A DNA stretch of 64,000 nt from Phialocephala subalpina (Eukaryota > Ascomycota > Leotiomycetes > Helotiales > Mollisiaceae): contig FJOG01000012.1 of assembly GCA_900073065.1 (NCBI GenBank), forward strand, positions 649,981 through 713,980, read 5' to 3'. Position numbers and translations under genes: made by a program. Numbering within the stretch: position 1 is the stretch's first letter; every line of letters starts with the position of its first letter. This document shows, one piece after another, positions 57,756 to 64,000 of the stretch. The notes beneath the pieces were generated by a model. It had not been told where the DNA came from, did not search any database, and was given only the letters and a program-made list of their open reading frames with translations.

Positions 57756-58255
57756 AGCTCAGAGACATATCAAGGTCCCATTATATCTATTCATCCTAGA
57801 ATACAGCACAGCGCAGTTGAGAACTTGAGTATAACATCTACCCACCATATGAGACAATCATTTGGATAAAGATAGGAAACTAATTCACAAAACGGCTTCC
57901 CTGCCCCGCAGTAAGCTCCCCCTCCCCAATCTCCGTCGCCTTTGCGAGCCGAGCCGCCCTCCGTGTCGCAGCTCAAAATGAGATGTTCTAATTTTAAACC
58001 ATACCAGCTCAGAGACATATCAAGGTCCCATTATATCTATTCATCCTAGAATACAGCACAGCGCAGTTGAGAACTTGAGTATAACATCTACCCACCATAT
58101 GAGACAATCATTTGGATAAAGATAGGAAACTAATTCACAAAACGGCTTCCCTGCCCCGCAGTAAGCTCCCCCTCCCCAATCTCCGTCGCCTTTGCGAGCC
58201 GAGCCGCCCTCCGTGTCGCAGCTCAAAATGAGATGTTCTAATTTTAAACCATACC
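57756..58255 (+). repeat. Perfect 250-bp tandem duplication (units 57756-58005 and 58006-58255)
   Basis: Both units are identical, beginning AGCTCAGAGACATATCAAGG and ending TTTTAAACCATACC. The two minus-strand frames that repeat here are products of the duplication, not genes. Same period, to the base, as 44309-44808. Confidence 0.95.
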
Positions 58256-58437
58256 GGTTGGAAAACAACCCCCAAAGCTTTCTCCTCTTACAGCTTTGCC
58301 GCCGAGATAGACTTTCTCCTCTGCTTTCGTCCGTCTGCTGGACCCAATGTCGATGCCTAACATTTGCTCCGGATGTCTTTGGTTCCAATTTTCTAGAAAG
58401 AGATGAGGAGGGTCATGACTCGAATCGTTTGAACTCA

Positions 58438-60355
58438 TCATGCTATCTCCACTCTGACTTCCGCCATTCTACCTCTCGTGGAGTTCGGCAACATGGGTAG
58501 CTCTTTCTCCTGAAAGCCTCTGCACCCTCTAGGGATCCTCACACTATCCTTCACTTCCACCGTCCTCCAAATCACGTCCCGGATCTCCCATCCTACCCTT
58601 TCAATTATGTCACAACTCCACACCACATCCAAATGTTCATACCCTTTCACCACATGCTCATGCGCAATCACGGCATTCGGCTCTCTCCCCCTCTTAAACC
58701 TATTCAGCAATTTCCTCCCATCAACTAGCTCGTCATTGTCCGCGACCCAAAATGCCAAAGGACTGGTCCCAGGTGGGTACCAACTCTCACTTCTGATTCC
58801 CTTCTCCTCCTCCTCCCTCAACTTCTCTCTCAGCACGCTCGCTTCAACAGGATGAATCGACCCTGCAGCCCCAGCCTCAAAATCAAACAACAAATCCTCC
58901 ATATTCTCCCTCTCAAGGTCCTCCTTCGTACTCAAGACACATCCACGATCAGCAAATCCACCTCTTCCCAACCACCAAGCCATACACCTCGCACTAATAA
59001 ACGTCGGCGCAAACATGAAACCTCGATCCCTCACCCCACGATCCCAATTCAAATCCGTCCAATCGAACAAGAAACGATAAGAAGCATAACTCGGTTTCCC
59101 GATCCAGCTTTCAGGAACCCTGCCATGCAGATACCCCAAAGCACCCATAATAGGGATGAAAGAAGTCAATCCAAACATCAACATGAACATTGAGACTGGA
59201 AATTGGCGTAGGAGACGGAAGTGTGACTTGTGACTCAGGATAGGGGCGGCGTAGAATGCAGGTGCGAGGAGGTTTGCAACGGATATTTTTGAGGATAGAG
59301 AGGGACGACCGAATCGTGAGAGAGCGATGAGGGTTGCCGTTGTGCCTTGAGAATGACCAACAAGAGCGAGTTGAGGGAAGGAGGTTTCGGAAAGGACTCT
59401 TGCAGTGAGGGCCGGGAGGTCGAGTGTTGCCATGTGGCGTACTACTGCTTGTTAGTCTTCCAAATTTTCGTTTCCAAGACTGTGGGAGAAAGGCAAGGAG
59501 AGACTCACGATCCCAATTCCACATCTCTGGATCTCTTCTCCCAAGCTCAACATGTTCCGCCACAAACCCCGCCCTACAATTCCCCAACCAAACATCAAAA
59601 CCCTCCTTGCACAGCCAGAACGCAAGTGAGTTCTCATCATTCGTACAATAAACTCCAGCACTTTGCAACAATCCATGAATCATCAAGACAGGATACTTCC
59701 TCCCTCCTTCTCCTCTCCGGTTTCCTTCTCTTGCTTCAGGCTCCAACTTTCTCGACGGGGGATGGATAGAGTCTATTGACTCGGGACCACGAATGCCTCT
59801 AAGTGCGGGAGGCAGAGGAGTGTATTCATTGGGATCAAAAATATGCCAGAGAACGAGAACATGACCATCCTCAGTCTGTACTTTCACTTCCTCGGAATCC
59901 AGCCCGACTCGACGTGCATAATACCCCACGTCCTGCACACTCCTATCTTTTCCTCCCTCAGTTGGAACCCAACCCCGGTGCTCTTTAACAATCTCCGGAT
60001 CAACATCTCCTGACTCGCCTTTCCGTTCCCAAGCCCGTTCTTCTCTCTCCCTCGCTTCAGCTCGTCGCCTTTCCTCCTCTTGAAAGGGACGAGGTGCTTC
60101 TTTCGAGAGTGCGTTTTTCAAAAGCGTGGGTATGCCAGCGAGAATGGTGATGAGGATACCAGTCATATACAGCCAAAATGCCACTATCCCAAGAAACTTC
60201 CATTTCAGTCTCTTCCCAAAGGTTGGGTTTCCATAATTTGGCAAGGGCGGGAACAGGATATCGTATATTTCTCTTTCATCAGAAGTGAGGTGCGGAGGAG
60301 GTAGTAAGTCTAGGCGAGAGGTGAGCTCAGGGTAGGGATGATGAGCCCCTGCCAT
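58438..60355 (-). CDS. Membrane-anchored acid lipase / steryl ester hydrolase
   Basis: Two exons, 60355-59509 and 59441 (or 59444)-58438, give 616-617 residues; the tandem acceptors CAGTAG allow either. One transmembrane helix lies at residues 54-79 (FLGIVAFWLYMTGILITILA), followed by an Arg/Glu-rich linker. The AB-hydrolase-associated lipase region comes next (VQTEDGHVLVLWHI), then the oxyanion segment VLMIHGLLQSAG (about 225), FWLCKEGFDVWLGNCRG-like sequence ending NCRAGF, and the nucleophile elbow GHSQG (about 312). The likely acid and base are Asp in WVADNDELVDGR and His in VKGYEHLDVVW. Architecture and motifs match yeast Yeh1/Yeh2/Tgl1, which hydrolyse steryl esters at lipid droplets or the plasma membrane. 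Substrate is inferred from family. No defect seen. Confidence 0.88.
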
Positions 60356-63028
60356 TGTGTGGTTGAAGTGGTTGTCAGTGTCGGGAATTGGGAGGAGGTG
60401 ACGGGCGAGGTGGGGGCGGAGAGGGAGGAGAGGGTGGCGAAGGTTTATTTCCCATTTTATATCGAAGTAATCCTCGCAACATTCAATTAGTTGTTTCGAG
60501 ACTCGATGCGAACCAATCCCGAGTCAATACGTGAATAACCGCTGAAGATCAACGAGCTGAGCTAATGGAAGTAGAAAGTGGCCTGTGAAACGATACGAAC
60601 ACGATATCGATGCGATATCAATGTCTTCGAATCGAACCTGCATGTTCTTTATATATCTGACTTCTCGGCTGAGGCAGCAGCAATGTCATGATTACTTCGA
60701 AGGCAGTGAGGCACACGCTCATGCCCCCACGAAAACCCTCATAATGAGGCTTGAGCACAGGAGACGTATTCGTGTCAGAAGGTATATTAAAGCACAGGCG
60801 GGAAGTTTGTGAGCATGGGCATGCGAGAAGTTCAGTGGTTGGATGTCGTTTCGAACTCTATGCTCGGACGCGCGTGTCTGGATTGGAGGATGGGTGCTGG
60901 GCGAAAGGATGGGATCCTACTGATTTCGGATACTGGCGACGCCTCGCATGGCTACGCAGATGATGCGTCGCAAAGTCCTTAGGTCTTGGTTTATTATTGT
61001 GCTGTGAGGTTGGCTCGTTGGGAGCGAGGAGATGCGTCGATGTGGTGTGTTTTTGATGCAGGGACGGGTCGGCTCGCAAGCTTGGATAGCTGTCGGGTGA
61101 GTGCGGGGTACTTTTGGAGTAGTTGATTGAGGTTATTTGTATTTGAGTTGAGCTGTCTTTTTGATGTGATGACTTCGGTTGTTGGAATGGTATTTTGGGA
61201 TTGATGTCTGTGTCTTTGACACTTCCTTGGTTTAAGGAGAGCGGCCCGGCTCACAAGAAAAGCAAGAAGTGGGATGAGCACGGGGTGAGTGTTTATCCAT
61301 TTTTTGAGTTTTGTCTGATCTGGAGGGGTACAAGAAATATTGTGTCATAGTGGTGTGACTGAGGGACGAGGCTCAGTCCGGATTCTGGCGGAGATGATTT
61401 GAGAAACCCATGATGCACTTGGGCAATCTTAGGTAGCTCGAAAGCCCCCACAAAGGGGGGGGTTTTTCTTCTAGTTGCCTAGACTGGCGCTTGGGTGATA
61501 TCTGGCGATGCGAGAAATGTGGTGTATCGTCGAGGTTGTGATAGTATATTCGTATGCTGACGTAGGACTGTCTTGATAGAAACATCCACTACGGACTTTG
61601 CTCCGTCCTTTCGGCGCCAGAAATTTAACTCATATCATATATACCATATTACTCGCCCGAAAGTTCCAGAGTCTGAGATCAACACGAGCTTCTGCAACTC
61701 GACCGCACCTTTGTCGGAAGGATCTACGCGCCCGAAACAGAACATTCTCACCTGATATTGACTTTGAACTTAAAAAGGGGTATATGTTCCTCACTGGAGA
61801 GCGGGGGACACCACCCATCTTTATCCCAGCGATCAATGCTCGAAGAAGCCCACTGAGGAAGCCAGTAAGACGTTTAGAACAGAAGAGGCGCCCACTGGGA
61901 TGCACACTGGACGCAGAAAGAGGAGGTGGAAGCATGGTCGCGCGACGCTGTGTTCCATGGCCAATTGGGATTTTTGCAGTGGAACGATAAGGGACCCTCA
62001 GAGGCCTGGAAGTTTTGCTGTCTCGTACTGACACACGGCTGGAGATCTGCAGCCGGAATGAATGCTTGGTAGGTAGATTCCAGCTCAGCTTGAAAAGAGT
62101 GCCTCAGGGTCGAAGGGCTGCGGGACGCGATTAAACGAGAGTGGGGACCACGGTGTAGGATTTGCTCGTTGAGGGAAATAAATTTAAGAATATAGCGATT
62201 AGGACGTCATTGCTTGATGTAAAGTGCGGTATTGGTCTCGAACTCAAAATGACGGGACAGAATACTACTTTGTATTCAAATTCTCACTGATGGTTGTTGA
62301 TGGAAGTGAACTAAAACATTCAAAAGACACAAAGCAATACCTCAAAAAGCCAAATCGTCCGGAATTCCCATAATCCCTCAGGGTTCGTGATAACTCATGA
62401 CTCTACCAACACTCTCGGGGCCCACCGCTGCTTCTTCGCCTTACAATGACCCATTGCGGTGTGTGGATGAATAAAATGATCTTCGATCTCAGAACTAGGT
62501 GATTGGGAAGGGGTTGAGACTCAATGTCCTAGCAGGCAAAACTCTTCACTCTTTGGAATTTCCACCTTTCTTTCGAGGTGGCGGGGCGGTAGGAAAATAG
62601 CGCAGAGTAGAGCGGAAGCATAGTGGGAGTTTGGAATCGCTGATTTCCGCGTCGTCAAAAATACAGTATACCCATGATCCACCGCTAACGAGAAGCTTGG
62701 AAACATGCCGAAAGGGGAGCGGCATCGGAAGACGCTGAGCGGAGGGCAGTGGACAGCGGACGTCACACATTGAGCTCAGGCTTGGGGTGAAGCGTTTCCG
62801 CGCAGATGTCGTTCTTGTCTGCCCCACCCCGCAGAAAGATGTACGTTTTTTCAGGGCGACGAGTAGAGCAAGTATTAGTGTAGTCAGTTTGAATGTTCGT
62901 GATATTAAAGGGACTACCATTCCTCCGGAGCATGCGGGGACGGCCGACATGATGAGATGGTCCGGAGAGGAGCGTATCAAGGTCTCCCCACTTTTCGTGG
63001 CAAAATATCGTGTCGAGAGAAGGCTCAT
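60356..63028. other. Gene-poor region between lipase and kinase-like gene
   Basis: 2.7 kb without a supported gene. Minus-strand frames around 61281-60858 begin with a hydrophobic stretch (LIPLLAFLVSRAALL) but start at GTG and lack homology I can name. A poly-G run lies at 61457-61465. The first 150 bp are the lipase promoter. Confidence 0.35.
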
Positions 63029-64000
63029 TCAAAGATTAATCTCCTGAATCTTTGTCAAAACATTCTCGATATATCGCACTCCAATCACAACACCGTCTTC
63101 GTCCATCATTGATCGTGGCTCAGAGCTGTTGGGTGACCTCCGTTTCTCTTCAACCCCAACTCCAAACCCGTCTTCACTTTCGTCGTTCTCGTTATCGCTG
63201 CCAGTGTCCAAAACTCTTAGGCAAAGTAGGACAATATTTGTGTATTTTCTCCCGAGCCGTAAGGGCAGCTCCTTCTGTGCTAGTTGTTCTAACTTCGTCT
63301 TTGTTTCGGCTGCAATCTTGCTTTTGGCGGCAACCTTGAGCGTGCCAACTTCAGCAATTGTGTTTGTTGGTCCAAGAATGCTATTCCTAGTAGGAGGAGA
63401 CGGGGTATGGTCGTCGACTTGAGGATCATATACGACGAAAGATGCCCATAGACCGATTTCTAAAAGGACGACACCGAGGCTGTATATATCATGCTGCATT
63501 TGATAACTGATTTCTGGATACAATCCCTGGCGACTTGGGTGGCGATCTGTGAACGCCGTTAGCTTAGCAAGAAGAGCAGCAAATTTGAAGAACAACGGCT
63601 GGTAGAGGATTGTCTCACAGATGTTCTTTTCCCATTCATCATCGCCGGTAAGATGGGTGTGTCCATCCTCAAGTCGAAAATGCTCGAAACCTGCCAGAAA
63701 CGGAGCTCCAATTTCAGAATTCTCGTCTTGAAATACAATGATTGTCTCCGGTCGGACATTCTTGTGGACAAATTGTACAGTGTGGACAAAGAGTATGGAA
63801 CTTGTCAACTTTTTGGCCAGATCCAAACGTTCATCGAGAGGATACGGAGTACCAGAAAGGAGAATGGCACGAAGACTTTGCGGGTTGGTCAGAGTTGCCG
63901 GAATTTCGAGTACAAAGTTGTAGTCCACGATAGGCTGCAGTGCGGATTTTGACTCCCTCGGAACCTTGATGACACCTCTGCATTTCAGTAGTCCGAATGT
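63029..64000 (-). CDS. Kinase-like (pseudokinase) protein, C-terminal part (5' end outside window)
   Basis: The frame is open from base 64000; exons are 64000-63619 and 63546-63029, with a 72-nt intron that restores NIYRHPSRQG. The stretch FGLLKCRGVIKV, FVLEIPATLTNPQSLRALL-like sequence, FVHKNVRPETIIVF, FLAGFEHFRLEDG and MQHDIYSLGVVLLEIGLWASF matches the kinase-like domain that in many Pezizomycotina follows a HeLo/prion-inhibition N-terminal domain. The HRD motif is replaced by HKN and DFG by AGFE, so it is probably catalytically dead. The tail has an acidic NENDESEDGFGVG segment and ends VLTKIQEINL. The N-terminal domain lies outside the window, so a HeLo domain is only expected from family knowledge. 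Such proteins are linked to heterokaryon incompatibility or regulated cell death. Confidence 0.75.
   Translation of the reverse strand, partial: TFGLLKCRGVIKVPRESKSALQPIVDYNFVLEIPATLTNPQSLRAILLSGTPYPLDERLDLAKKLTSSILFVHTVQFVHKNVRPETIIVFQDENSEIGAPFLAGFEHFRLEDGHTHLTGDDEWEKNICETILYQPLFFKFAALLAKLTAFTDRHPSRQGLYPEISYQMQHDIYSLGVVLLEIGLWASFVVYDPQVDDHTPSPPTRNSILGPTNTIAEVGTLKVAAKSKIAAETKTKLEQLAQKELPLRLGRKYTNIVLLCLRVLDTGSDNENDESEDGFGVGVEEKRRSPNSSEPRSMMDEDGVVIGVRYIENVLTKIQEINL

Noticed and set aside
57791..58388. Two near-identical minus-strand ORFs ending in CCILG
   Set aside because: They are only the product of the 250-bp duplication; no family motif.
60600..60660. Possible tRNA from a GGTTCGATTCG-like box on the minus strand
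   Set aside because: No acceptor stem, D-arm or anticodon arm can be folded around it.

Overview
The window looks like nuclear DNA of a filamentous ascomycete (Pezizomycotina; a Leotiomycetes-type fungus is a guess). The evidence is small spliced genes with 43-242 nt introns (GTRNGT donor, CTRAC-like branch site, YAG acceptor), fungal-specific proteins (a Tea1/KelA-type kelch protein, fungal C2H2 regulators, a fungal-type calpain tail), and AT-rich, stop-riddled transposon relics that resemble RIP damage. No tRNA, rRNA or CRISPR was seen.

Layout. 0-6 kb: the 3' end of a calpain-like gene, a GNAT acetyltransferase, and two tandem diverged copies of an unrecognised gene family, both with in-frame stops. 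6.7-12.7 kb: a five-exon gene on the minus strand for a protein of about 1850 residues that joins a zinc-binding module, a GBP/dynamin-like P-loop GTPase, a RING-like finger and a patatin phospholipase. 13.6-17.2 kb: a C2H2 regulator, flanked by diverged direct repeats. 18.8-23.7 kb: the kelch cell-end marker. 26.1-30.8 kb: the TORC1 subunit Kog1/Raptor. 31.5-36.5 kb: a small C2H2 protein, a dead Tc1/mariner element with both TIRs and a TA duplication, a zinc-ribbon ORF cut off at the insertion edge, an orphan kinase and a LINE relic. 38-39.8 kb: a cytosolic aspartyl-tRNA synthetase. 41.4-43.5 kb: a patatin-ankyrin protein. 43.9-46.8 kb: a CTGCAG minisatellite, a perfect 250-bp tandem duplication and a decayed paralogue of the 13.6-17.2 kb C2H2 gene, holding a 38-N gap. 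49.6-51.2 kb: casein kinase I. 51-58 kb: gene-poor, with one small Cys-rich exon and a second perfect 250-bp tandem duplication. 58.4-60.4 kb: a membrane-anchored acid lipase/steryl ester hydrolase. 63-64 kb: the 3' part of a kinase-like gene that runs off the window.

Housekeeping and growth-control genes (Kog1, KelA, CK1, AspRS, lipase) therefore alternate with accessory genes: two patatin proteins, C2H2 regulators, kinase-like proteins and transposon relics. The GTPase-RING-patatin protein is the best candidate for an under-described system. Its domain combination resembles immune or cell-death effectors, but that role is inference. Both 250-bp tandem duplications have exactly the same period and no differences between units, which suggests an assembly artefact. 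Exon boundaries were read by eye; for the main spliced genes the exon lengths sum to whole codons. For spliced genes the coordinates give the full span and the exons are listed in the evidence.
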